Assembly (NCBI GenBank): GCA_020056205.1
Contig: JAGVIF010000406.1
Location: forward strand, 1 to 5,963
DNA: 5,963 bases
Reading direction: 5' to 3'
From: Lentisphaeria bacterium
GTDB taxonomy: Bacteria > Verrucomicrobiota > Lentisphaeria > Victivallales > GWF2-50-93
A program made the translations under genes and the position numbers. Each line of letters starts with the position of its first letter. The stretch's first letter is position 1. Below, in pieces: positions 1 through 5,950 of this stretch. The notes under the pieces are model-generated. The model made no database searches. It was not told the DNA's origin and was given only the letters and a program-made list of their open reading frames with translations.

Positions 1-39
1 CTGGCACCGTTGACCCCAGCGTTATCAAAATGAAACCTA

Positions 40-179
40 ATCGGCATCGGAATCGGTATCGGTATTGAATGCATGCACTAAGCCAATTGAGAAGTTCTAA
101 AGTGCGAAAGGTGAAAGGGAGTTGTTTTTATTCTGGCTCCTCCTTTGAAACTGTTGCCTTTTTCGGGGTCGGGGTCGAA
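40..179. repeat. Two tracts of a degenerate NTCGGN hexamer
   Basis: The first tract (40-63) has four head-to-tail hexamers, ATCGGC, ATCGGA, ATCGGT and ATCGGT. The second (162-179) reads TTCGGG, GTCGGG, GTCGAA. Both tracts are followed by GAATGC (67-72 and 177-182), which suggests one repeat family and not two coincidences. Read on the minus strand in the right phase, the hexamer would give Asp-X dipeptides, but no supported gene uses it. The first tract lies beside a short reading frame open from the left edge (3-68, + strand). The repeat pattern is plain in the sequence. Its role is unknown, and simple-sequence expansion is the plainest explanation. Confidence 0.6.
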
Positions 180-291
180 TGCCGCTAAGTTAAGGTGCAA
201 TTCGAAGTAGCGCGGGTCTATCTGACCCGCTATTATCGGGTCAAATAGACCCGAGTTACCCTGTGGCAACTGCCTTAACTTAGCGGCATTC
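177..291. repeat. Perfect 19-bp inverted repeat enclosing nested hairpins
   Basis: The left arm GAATGCCGCTAAGTTAAGG (177-195) is the exact reverse complement of 273-291. The 77-bp interior holds two further palindromes: GCGGGTC/GACCCGC (212-218 / 224-230, loop TATCT) and TCGGGTC/GACCCGA (236-242 / 248-254, loop AAATA). These two can also pair with each other as one long imperfect stem: 213-221 with 245-253 and 223-229 with 237-243, around loop 230-236. The whole unit could therefore fold as a stem with a branched or extended head. No T-run follows the outer stem on either strand, so it is not a standard intrinsic terminator. I see no transposase and no clear target-site duplication. A small non-autonomous mobile repeat (MITE- or REP-like), a structured RNA, or a regulatory cruciform are all possible. 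Confidence 0.7.
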
Positions 292-300
292 TCACCTGCT

Positions 301-320
301 GGCGGGTAAGAAAACCCGCC
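301..320. repeat. Hairpin with GGCGGGT/ACCCGCC stem
   Basis: GGCGGGT (301-307) pairs perfectly with ACCCGCC (314-320) around the 6-nt loop AAGAAA. The stem shares the CGGGT/ACCCG core with the two hairpins at 212-230 and 236-254. On the + strand it is followed by CTCCGTTATTTT, a poor T-tract, so a weak rightward terminator for something upstream is possible but not convincing. It lies about 130 bp before the dsbD start, too far for translational control of that gene if the promoter at 392-420 is right. Confidence 0.5.
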
Positions 321-391
321 CTCCGTTATTTTCAAACTCCATTCTATTTCGAGACTGTCAGTAATTCCCGCAATTTTTCCCCATTCTCGTC

Positions 392-420
392 TTGATTATC
401 CTATCTCGCCGGATTATCTT
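392..420 (+). promoter_or_regulatory. Probable sigma-70-type promoter of dsbD
   Basis: TTGATT (392-397) matches the -35 consensus at four of six bases. A 17-bp spacer separates it from TATCTT (415-420), which matches the -10 consensus at four of six. Transcription would start near 427, leaving a leader of about 22 nt before the dsbD ATG. The 7-mer GATTATC occurs twice here (394-400 and 412-418), overlapping both promoter boxes. No other well-spaced pair stands out between the hairpins and the gene. This is a consensus match only. Confidence 0.4.
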
Positions 421-438
421 TTGCGCATCATGAAAATC

Positions 439-446
439 AGGGGAAG
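439..446 (+). promoter_or_regulatory. Shine-Dalgarno site of dsbD
   Basis: AGGGGAAG ends 2 nt before the ATG at 449, with its GGGG core about 5-8 nt upstream. It supports this start. The only nearby alternative ATG, at 430, is in a different frame. Confidence 0.6.
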
Positions 447-448
447 AT

Positions 449-2173
449 ATGAAAACCATATTGTTTGCGATTTTCGCAATGTCATTTTTTATAGCGAAGG
501 CCGATTCTCCATTTGAATGGTCGGCGGCAAGCTCGGAGGGGCAGATCAGGGTTTCGGTTAAAGTTCCGGAAAATTACTACCTTTATTCGAATTTGACCAA
601 AGTTTCCGTGATTGATTCGGCGGGGAATGCTCTTGTTCCCGTGAAGAGTCCGCCCGACAAAAAATATGTGAATGAATTTAAAGAGGAGCATCGCATATAC
701 GGTTCGGGCGCGCACGACTGGGTTTATGCGCCGGGCGCCAGTCCTCCGTTCAATGTGAGCATTAAATATCAGGGATGCAGTAAATCACCCTTTATGTGTT
801 ATCCGCCGTCGTCAAAAGGTTTTGAGCTTGAGGGCGGAATGATTCGCGAGGCCGTGAACGCCGTAGTGTCGGAAGGAAAAAAAATTGTTGAAATTCACGA
901 TGCGAAAATCGCGATAAAAGGCAAGACAAATTTTATCGAAAAACTCGTGGAAAAAGGCGGATGGCGGTTTTTCCTTGCCGCATTTCTCGGAGGAATTTTG
1001 AGCGTTTTGACCCCATGCGTTCTCCCCTTGATCCCCATTACAATGGCGATACTTGCCGGAAAAGACGGCGGCGGCGGCTCATCTTTCGGCAAGGCCTTAT
1101 TTTATGTGGCGGGCATAATCCTGACGTTCACTGTTTTGGCGGCTCTCGCGGCATTCAGCGGCAGAACTTTCGGGGCGCAAATCCTCGGCAACAGCATCGT
1201 AATCACTATTTTTTCCCTGCTGTTTTTCTTTCTCTCCCTTTCAATGCTTGGACTTTACGAGCTCCAACTGCCGTCTTCCGTTCAGACAAAGTTGAGCGTA
1301 ATCGGCGGCGATGGAAAAATCGGCGCCTTTTTGATGGGGCTTGCCGCCGGTTTTGTGGCCGTTCCATGCACAGGACCCGTTCTCGGAACCTTGCTTGCAG
1401 TGGCGGCTGTTTCCGGAAATCCTGTCTTCTCCGTCTCCCTGCTTTTCGCGTACGCATGCGGATTTGGCATGCCATTTCTTTTGCTCGGCTCAGGAATCGG
1501 CAAAGTTCCCAAGGGAGGTGCGTTTATGGATATCGTAAAGAGCGCGCTCGGCATCGCGATAATGACAATATCTTTTTACGCGTTGTCAATATCCGTAAAA
1601 CCGTTTGATGAATTCCTCTCAACGGGATTAGGGTCCGCGAAAGTTATTTCCTTGGCTTGCGTCATACTTGGATTTATAGCCGGGGCGGTTCACGCCGACG
1701 GACACAGCCCTAAAATCGCGGTCAGATTTGCGAAAATCGCAGGCGCGGCGCTTGTGGCTTTTGGCATAGTCTGGAATTTGAAGAGCGAATTTCCAACAAC
1801 AAAAGAAAATATTGACGGAATCCGATGGACGCATTCACTTGATGATGCTCTCAACGAGGCGAAAAAATCAGGGGGAGACAGGAAATATATTCTCCTTGAC
1901 TTTGGCGCCGAATGGTGCGCGGCGTGCAAAGAAATGGATGCCGTCACGTTCACCGACAAAACAGTGATTGATGAAATTAACAGGAATTGGATTGCGGTCA
2001 AAATAGACGGAACTGTCAGCTCCGCCGGACTTGTCGCGCTGGAGCAAAAATATGCTGTTACAGGATACCCAGGATTTGTGGTTCTTGACTCAAAAGGAAA
2101 CCAAAAAGGCAATTTCACAGGGTTTCATGCGCCGGGAGATTTTCTTGACAGGATAAAAATTCTCAAAGAGTAA
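449..2173 (+). CDS. dsbD: Thiol:disulfide interchange protein DsbD
   Basis: This inner-membrane protein takes electrons from cytoplasmic thioredoxin and passes them to periplasmic proteins such as disulfide isomerases and cytochrome c maturation factors. At 574 residues it has the usual full DsbD length and all three domains. Residues 1-18 are a signal peptide ending AKA. Residues 20-130 are the periplasmic alpha domain, with Cys110 and Cys117 in YQGC-x6-CYPP. Residues 172-443 hold about eight membrane helices, with the redox cysteines Cys190 (LTPCVLPLIPI) and Cys307 (AVPCTGPVLG). Residues 455-574 are a thioredoxin-like gamma domain with WCAAC (Cys490, Cys493) and a probable cis-proline at 541 (GYPGF). 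The one oddity is the alpha-domain cysteine spacing, one residue longer than the C-x5-C I know from E. coli. The gene appears monocistronic, with its own promoter-like site and SD. It ends inside the convergent panC, overlapping by 11 bp. Confidence 0.96.
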   Translation: MKTILFAIFAMSFFIAKADSPFEWSAASSEGQIRVSVKVPENYYLYSNLTKVSVIDSAGNALVPVKSPPDKKYVNEFKEEHRIYGSGAHDWVYAPGASPPFNVSIKYQGCSKSPFMCYPPSSKGFELEGGMIREAVNAVVSEGKKIVEIHDAKIAIKGKTNFIEKLVEKGGWRFFLAAFLGGILSVLTPCVLPLIPITMAILAGKDGGGGSSFGKALFYVAGIILTFTVLAALAAFSGRTFGAQILGNSIVITIFSLLFFFLSLSMLGLYELQLPSSVQTKLSVIGGDGKIGAFLMGLAAGFVAVPCTGPVLGTLLAVAAVSGNPVFSVSLLFAYACGFGMPFLLLGSGIGKVPKGGAFMDIVKSALGIAIMTISFYALSISVKPFDEFLSTGLGSAKVISLACVILGFIAGAVHADGHSPKIAVRFAKIAGAALVAFGIVWNLKSEFPTTKENIDGIRWTHSLDDALNEAKKSGGDRKYILLDFGAEWCAACKEMDAVTFTDKTVIDEINRNWIAVKIDGTVSSAGLVALEQKYAVTGYPGFVVLDSKGNQKGNFTGFHAPGDFLDRIKILKE

Positions 2174-3008
2174 CGACAATGTTGTCAATAAGCCTTGTCG
2201 CGCCGAAAAATGCGGCAACGGCTATCAGGACTTTTTTCGTTTTTCCGTCAATGGGTTTAAGTATTTCAGCGTCAAGGATTTCAATATAGTCAACTTTTGC
2301 GCCGGACTGCGAAATTCGCAGTCTTATTTCCCCGGTGATTTCATTTGTCCGTTTTTCCCCTGCCACAAATTGCCTTGCCGCATTTTCGAGCGACTCAAAT
2401 ATGGTCGGCGCCTTTTTTCTTTCTTCCGGGGAGAGATATTTGTTTCTTGAACTCATTGCGAGGCCGTCGTTGTCGCGGACGGTCGGAGCTATAATAATTT
2501 TCACGGGAAAATTGAGGTCGTAAACCATTTTTTCAATTATTTTGGCCTGTTGATAGTCTTTTTGACCGAAGACTGCGATATCCGGAAGGACGATGTTGAA
2601 AAGTTTTGCCACCACCATGCAAACTCCGCGAAAATGACCCGGACGCGAGCGTCCGCAAAGCCCGGATGAAAGTTCGTCTTCAATGACCCATGTTGAATTT
2701 TGCAGGGGATAGATTTCGTCTTTGCCGGGAAAAAAAACAGCGTCAACTTTGTTTTCGGCACAGAGCGCATTGTCCTGTTCCGGCATCCTTGGATATTTTT
2801 GATAATCTTCGTTATTCGCCCCAAATTGAGCGGGGTTCACAAAATTTGAAACTATTAAGACATCGGACTTCGCTTTCGCCTCTTTCATCAGAGAGAAGTG
2901 TCCTTTGTGCAGGCATCCCATTGTAGGAACAAATCCTATTGTTTTGCCGTTGCGCTTCCCTTCCAACGAAAAAGCCCTGATGTCTTCTATCCTTTCAAAA
3001 ATATTCAC
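2163..3008 (-). CDS. panC: Pantothenate synthetase (pantoate--beta-alanine ligase)
   Basis: This cytoplasmic enzyme (EC 6.3.2.1) joins pantoate to beta-alanine using ATP, through a pantoyl-adenylate. It is the last step of vitamin B5 synthesis, leading to coenzyme A. The 281-residue length is typical. Family motifs appear in order: PTMGCLHKGH (28-37) with the nucleotide-binding HxGH (His34, His37), NFVNPAQFG (55-63), LCGRSRPGHFRGV (117-129), FGQKDYQQ (147-154), RDNDGLAMSSRN (178-189, the KMSKS-like loop) and TRLIDN (271-276). No key residue looks lost. The start is GTG. It is the first start codon after an in-frame TAA at 3021-3023 and is preceded by AAGGA, so no longer form is possible. It begins 1 nt after the stop of the FHA/kinase-like gene, implying co-transcription and coupled translation. 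Its 3' end overlaps the convergent dsbD. Confidence 0.97.
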   Translation of the reverse strand: MNIFERIEDIRAFSLEGKRNGKTIGFVPTMGCLHKGHFSLMKEAKAKSDVLIVSNFVNPAQFGANNEDYQKYPRMPEQDNALCAENKVDAVFFPGKDEIYPLQNSTWVIEDELSSGLCGRSRPGHFRGVCMVVAKLFNIVLPDIAVFGQKDYQQAKIIEKMVYDLNFPVKIIIAPTVRDNDGLAMSSRNKYLSPEERKKAPTIFESLENAARQFVAGEKRTNEITGEIRLRISQSGAKVDYIEILDAEILKPIDGKTKKVLIAVAAFFGATRLIDNIVVTL

Positions 3009-3009
3009 G

Positions 3010-4395
3010 TCACTTTGTCCTTATGACGAATTTTTTCTGCGGAGGTTTTATCTGCAGCGATTTTGAGCGGACCGATGGAGGAGGGGAAGGAGGAGGAGGA
3101 GGGGGCGGCGCGTTGATTTTTTTTGCGGGGGGTTGAAGCATTTTAAGGAAGACATCGTACGACTGAATCCTTTGTTCTCTCGCCGGTTCCGTCGTGGAGC
3201 GTATTATTCCCAGAGTTTCTTTTCCGGCCTTGCATGATTTGAGTGAGGCATCGCGATTGAACTGTCTCTCCTCCGACGGCGGAAGGCCGGAGAGCATATC
3301 GCATAATATCACGCCGAGAGAATATATGTCGGAAATAAAATCACCGCCGCTTTCATTTACAAGCTCAGGGGCTTCATATCTTGTCCACGCATTGAAGGCG
3401 TCATTTTTTTTGCAGAATTTTCTCTTCCAGTTTCTGATTCCATAATCGGCGAGAAGGGCATTTCCAATATCATTGAACATTATGTTTGAAGGGTTTATGG
3501 ACAAATGCCCGGTTTGCGAGGTTTTTCCCGCAGAATGAAGGGCTTTCACCAGATAGAGGATTAATTCCAAAGCCTCTTTTTCGGAGTATTTTTTTTTTCT
3601 CAAAAGCCTGTCTTTTAATGTTCCTTCAGACAAATATGGCATTGAAATGAAACAATGACGCGGGAGAGCGCCGCAATCAAAATAAGAAAGGAAGGCGGGG
3701 TCTTCTACGGTTCCTATTTTTGACATTTCACGTTTGAGGGAGTCGAAGGTTTCCCCGATACTGTAATCTTGGATTGCCGTGAAAATCTTAAGAACGATTG
3801 TCCTGTCCACAGATTTTTGATAGGCGAGAAATGTTTTTGAAAACGGACCTTCGCCAAGATTTCTAATCACCCTGTATCCTTCAAATTCCGTGCCTTTGTC
3901 TATCTCGAAGCAGTCCTTGGGAATTGGATTGTTTTCTTCAGGCGAAAGATTTTTTCTGTTGATCTTGAGAGTATCATGAGCGTCTTTTTCATCGGCGGGC
4001 GCGCCTTCTTCTTCTTCTTCTTTATGTTCTTCCTGGCTTTTCACGCGCAGTTGGACAGGTTTCAAATCCGCATCAATAAATTTTTCCGGGTTGTTCACGC
4101 AATATATGAATTTGGCGTCTCCGATCCCGATAGTGGTTCCATCTTCAACGTGTTTTGGCGTTTGTCCAATATCGATGCCATTCAATGTCGTTCCGTTGCT
4201 TGAACCAAGGTCTTTTACGCGGGCGGTCATATCGGAGGAGATGCTTATCAGGCAGTGTTTTCTGCTGACTGAAGAATCGTTCATTATCCTTATGTCGTTT
4301 TCAGAGGTTCTTCCCACGGAAATCTCCGACGGGGCACCCATCTGGAAGGCTTCTTTTTCTTCGTCGGCTCTGTATATTAAGTATGGCATTTCCAT
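3010..4395 (-). CDS. FHA-domain protein with degenerate Ser/Thr kinase fold (probable pseudokinase)
   Basis: This is a cytoplasmic protein with no signal peptide or membrane helix. Numbering starts at the ATG at 4395 (461 residues). An FHA phosphothreonine-binding domain spans about 3-105: SVGR (Gly28, Arg29), SRKH (44-47), GSSNGT (64-69), Asn72-Gly73. An acidic linker with five GAA-encoded glutamates in a row (near 125) leads to a protein-kinase fold at about 173-420. The fold keeps the Gly loop GEGPFS (181-186), Lys203, a candidate helix-C Glu223, DYG in place of DFG (Asp317), APE (342-344) and the helix-F Asp356. The catalytic loop reads HLSINPSN (297-304), with Ser299 where HRD has its catalytic Asp and Asn301 where Lys is usual. 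ATP binding may survive, but phosphotransfer is doubtful. The tail has seven prolines, Ser and three prolines (430-440), then a basic end. A TTG at 4449 would add 18 residues, but it lies upstream of the likely promoter. ATG 4389 is a near-equal alternative start. Confidence 0.85.
   Translation of the reverse strand: MEMPYLIYRADEEKEAFQMGAPSEISVGRTSENDIRIMNDSSVSRKHCLISISSDMTARVKDLGSSNGTTLNGIDIGQTPKHVEDGTTIGIGDAKFIYCVNNPEKFIDADLKPVQLRVKSQEEHKEEEEEGAPADEKDAHDTLKINRKNLSPEENNPIPKDCFEIDKGTEFEGYRVIRNLGEGPFSKTFLAYQKSVDRTIVLKIFTAIQDYSIGETFDSLKREMSKIGTVEDPAFLSYFDCGALPRHCFISMPYLSEGTLKDRLLRKKKYSEKEALELILYLVKALHSAGKTSQTGHLSINPSNIMFNDIGNALLADYGIRNWKRKFCKKNDAFNAWTRYEAPELVNESGGDFISDIYSLGVILCDMLSGLPPSEERQFNRDASLKSCKAGKETLGIIRSTTEPAREQRIQSYDVFLKMLQPPAKKINAPPPPPPPSPPPSVRSKSLQIKPPQKKFVIRTK
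3018..3022 (-). promoter_or_regulatory. Shine-Dalgarno site of panC inside the upstream gene
   Basis: AAGGA on the minus strand lies 9 nt before the GTG at 3008. It sits within the last codons of the FHA/kinase-like gene, whose TGA is at 3012-3010. It supports the GTG start and would let ribosomes ending on the upstream gene re-initiate on panC. Confidence 0.6.
3076..3108 (-). repeat. Polyproline-coding polypyrimidine tract
   Basis: On the coding strand these 11 codons give seven prolines, one serine and three prolines near the C-terminus of the FHA/kinase-like protein. The + strand is almost pure purine here. Runs of this length are known to stall ribosomes unless elongation factor P is present. 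The tract is also a likely site of length variation or of sequencing slippage. Confidence 0.7.
4006..4020 (-). repeat. Five GAA codons in a row (Glu tract)
   Basis: Five TTC triplets on the + strand read as five GAA codons in the acidic linker between the FHA and kinase-like domains. Copy-number change would stay in frame, so it could alter linker length but not switch the gene off. Confidence 0.7.
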
Positions 4396-4423
4396 GAATC
4401 CGTGGCGGATTCGACATAAATTA

Positions 4424-4432
4424 TTTATAACA
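4424..4432 (-). promoter_or_regulatory. Extended -10 promoter for the FHA/kinase-panC operon
   Basis: On the minus strand the sequence reads TGTTATAAA, that is TG-n-TATAAA: an extended -10 with five of six consensus bases. No good -35 is found at the right distance; TTGTCT at 4449-4444 is too close. Extended -10 promoters often tolerate a poor -35. Transcription would begin near 4417, leaving 20-30 nt before the ATG at 4395 or 4389. This argues against the TTG at 4449 as a start. Confidence 0.4.
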
Positions 4433-4469
4433 TGTTGATAGCAAGACAAATAAACTCATTCTCGCATTT

Positions 4470-4485
4470 GCATCGCCGGGGATGC
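4470..4485 (-). other. Weak hairpin downstream of the coiled-coil gene
   Basis: GCATC (4470-4474) and GATGC (4481-4485) form a 5-bp stem with a GC-rich 6-nt loop, 30 nt beyond the stop of the gene ending at 4515. The downstream minus-strand sequence is only loosely T-rich, so termination is doubtful. Read-through into the FHA/kinase-panC operon is quite possible. The rest of this roughly 120-bp gap holds only the promoter-like site described separately. Confidence 0.2.
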
Positions 4486-4514
4486 CTTCACGGAATCAGG
4501 ATTTCTAAATTGAA

Positions 4515-5945
4515 TTATTTGTCAAAACTTTTATACTCATCCATTTTCTTTTTGAGGTCTTCTTCGGCTTTTTGTTTGCGTTCTTTTTCTACGACAGCGG
4601 TAACATCCTCAACAATTTTTGGGTTCTCTTTTGTGAGAATAAAAGTTGAATACTCCGTCTTGTCCTGGTTCAATTTGAGAAACAGAGTTCCCTTGGTTAT
4701 TTCGCCCGTCCAAGTGAGGGTAAGCTCTAAAGGGATTTCAGGCTCAACGGGAGTCGTTGTTTCTACTTCTTTTTTCGCTTCTTCCATTTTCTTTTTCGCT
4801 TCTTCTATTTCTTCGCCTTTTCCTTTCTTTTCTGCTTCTTCCATTTTCTTTTTCGCCTCTTCCATTTTCTTTTTCGCCTCTTCCATTTTCTTTTCTTCTT
4901 CCATTTTCTTTTTCACTGTTTCCGGGTCTTCCTCCGCTTTTTCACGTTCTTTCTGTTGGTCGGTTTTTCCGTACAGTTCTTCTATTCTGCGGGCTAAGAG
5001 TTCCATCGCCTGGATCGGGGCTATTCTGAACGTTACTACAGCCTTGTGGAAATAGCCGTGAAAAAAATGAAGCTCAACTTTATCGAGAGCACCCGAACTG
5101 AAAGTGAGACCCTCTATGTTCCCTTCAGGTTTCTTATTGGCAAGAACTTGGAAAAGGAGGTTGACATTATTGTGTTTCATCCCCCATATGGCCAACTCAT
5201 ATCCTTGGTCGGCGTCTATCCCTGCGTATTTCGCTTTTATCCTCATCTGCTCTTTTTCCGCCGCCTTTTTTACTTCCGCAATTTGTGCGGCGAGCGAACC
5301 CTGCGGCAACTTCTTGTCCCCGTTTTCAGACGGCAAAACGGACAGCGGGTCCATTATATCCGTAATTTGAACAGGCTTGGTAGTCGCAACTTGTCCTTCG
5401 CTTGCCATAGATTTGACAAGATTTGCGGTCAGCTCTTTTGGCGACATCCATTTACCGCCTGCCAATATATAGCCGGCTTCTTCGTTTTCGCGAATTATGC
5501 TTTCTTCGGTCTCTCTTAAAAGTTTGACGGAATATTCGGCCTTTCTTTTCCAAAAATCCTGGATTTTGCCGGTGATGAATTGCTCTTTTTTGAATTCCCT
5601 GAACTTGTCGTCAAACTTGACTCTATCTTCATCAGACAAGTCAAAGATAGCGACTACGTTTCCTCCTATGTTCACGCTGTGCTCCATGACCCCAAACCCA
5701 AAAAAATAGCCCTCAAGAGTGAAGCTCTTGCCGCCTTTTTCGTACGTGACTCCTACATAGTCATTCAACTTCGCCTTTACGAAACGTTTTTCGGCCTCGG
5801 CTTTGGCTTTCTGATCGAGGCTTTTCAGCTCGTCAGGAAATTTTATCGCAACCTTTCCCCGTACCGACTTGAAAAGTTCCTCTCTTGTAATGAGATTTGC
5901 TTTTGCCTCCGGTTCAAGCGGATAAAACTTGGAAATCTCCTTCAT
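4515..5945 (-). CDS. Unrecognised protein with Lys/Glu heptad-repeat coiled coil, 5' end probably missing
   Basis: I do not recognise a named family. From the ATG at 5945 there are 476 residues with no signal peptide. Residues 60-105 look beta-rich (VGVTYEKGGKSFTLEGYFFG, then NIGGNVVAIFDLSDED). Residues 110-160 are a charged helix ending in EAGYILAGGKWMSPKEL (156-172). Residues 215-327 are mixed, with IAPIQAMELLARRIEELYG at the end. Residues 328-393 are almost all Lys, Glu, Met and Ala, built on a tandem MEEAKKK heptad that should form a long helix or coiled coil. A short beta-like segment (402-440, PLELTLTWTGEITKGTLFLKL) and a final charged helix follow. The frame stays open upstream of the ATG to the end of genomic sequence at 5950, and no SD can be seen. 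The true start, and any signal peptide or anchor, is probably lost off the contig. A structural or envelope-associated role is only a guess. Confidence 0.8.
   Translation of the reverse strand: MKEISKFYPLEPEAKANLITREELFKSVRGKVAIKFPDELKSLDQKAKAEAEKRFVKAKLNDYVGVTYEKGGKSFTLEGYFFGFGVMEHSVNIGGNVVAIFDLSDEDRVKFDDKFREFKKEQFITGKIQDFWKRKAEYSVKLLRETEESIIRENEEAGYILAGGKWMSPKELTANLVKSMASEGQVATTKPVQITDIMDPLSVLPSENGDKKLPQGSLAAQIAEVKKAAEKEQMRIKAKYAGIDADQGYELAIWGMKHNNVNLLFQVLANKKPEGNIEGLTFSSGALDKVELHFFHGYFHKAVVTFRIAPIQAMELLARRIEELYGKTDQQKEREKAEEDPETVKKKMEEEKKMEEAKKKMEEAKKKMEEAEKKGKGEEIEEAKKKMEEAKKEVETTTPVEPEIPLELTLTWTGEITKGTLFLKLNQDKTEYSTFILTKENPKIVEDVTAVVEKERKQKAEEDLKKKMDEYKSFDK
4779..4916 (-). repeat. 21-bp in-frame tandem repeat coding for MEEAKKK heptads
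   Basis: Near-identical 21-bp units lie at 4779-4799, 4836-4856, 4857-4877 and 4896-4916. A unit one codon shorter lies at 4878-4895, and a degenerate stretch at 4800-4835. Each full unit encodes one seven-residue turn of a Lys/Glu helix. The DNA identity exceeds what the protein needs, which points to recent unit duplication. All length differences are multiples of three, so the frame is kept. Confidence 0.8.
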
Positions 5946-5950
5946 TATCG

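Noticed and set aside
3..68. Possible C-terminal end of an upstream + strand gene (GTVDPSVIKMK... ending TGA at 66-68)
   Set aside because: Only 21 codons are visible and the last eight come from the hexamer repeat (alternating Arg). Too short to support as a real gene end.
177..320. CRISPR array or intrinsic terminator for the repeated hairpins
   Set aside because: The repeats are few, unequal in spacing and palindromic within themselves, with no regular spacers. There is no T-tract directly after the stems.
78..335. 85-codon minus-strand open frame across the left flank
   Set aside because: It begins at TTG and its codons are dictated by the nested inverted repeats and a hexamer tract. 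It has no domain-like character. More likely an open frame within a repeat element than a gene.
961..1608. 215-codon + strand frame inside dsbD
   Set aside because: It is a shadow of dsbD in another frame, rich in Arg and with no domain sense. dsbD is certain in this region.
2175..2186. GACAATGTTGTC near-palindrome at the dsbD/panC junction as a terminator
   Set aside because: The loop would be 2 nt, too small for a hairpin, there is no T-run, and it is ordinary panC coding sequence.
4396..4449. TTG start extending the FHA/kinase-like protein by 18 residues
   Set aside because: The extension covers the likely extended -10 promoter, has no clear Shine-Dalgarno, and the FHA fold begins naturally at the ATG near 4389-4395.
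4432..5055. 207-codon + strand Ser/Phe-rich frame opposite the coiled-coil gene
   Set aside because: The Phe/Ser runs are the antisense of Lys/Glu codons. It looks like membrane protein only because of that composition.
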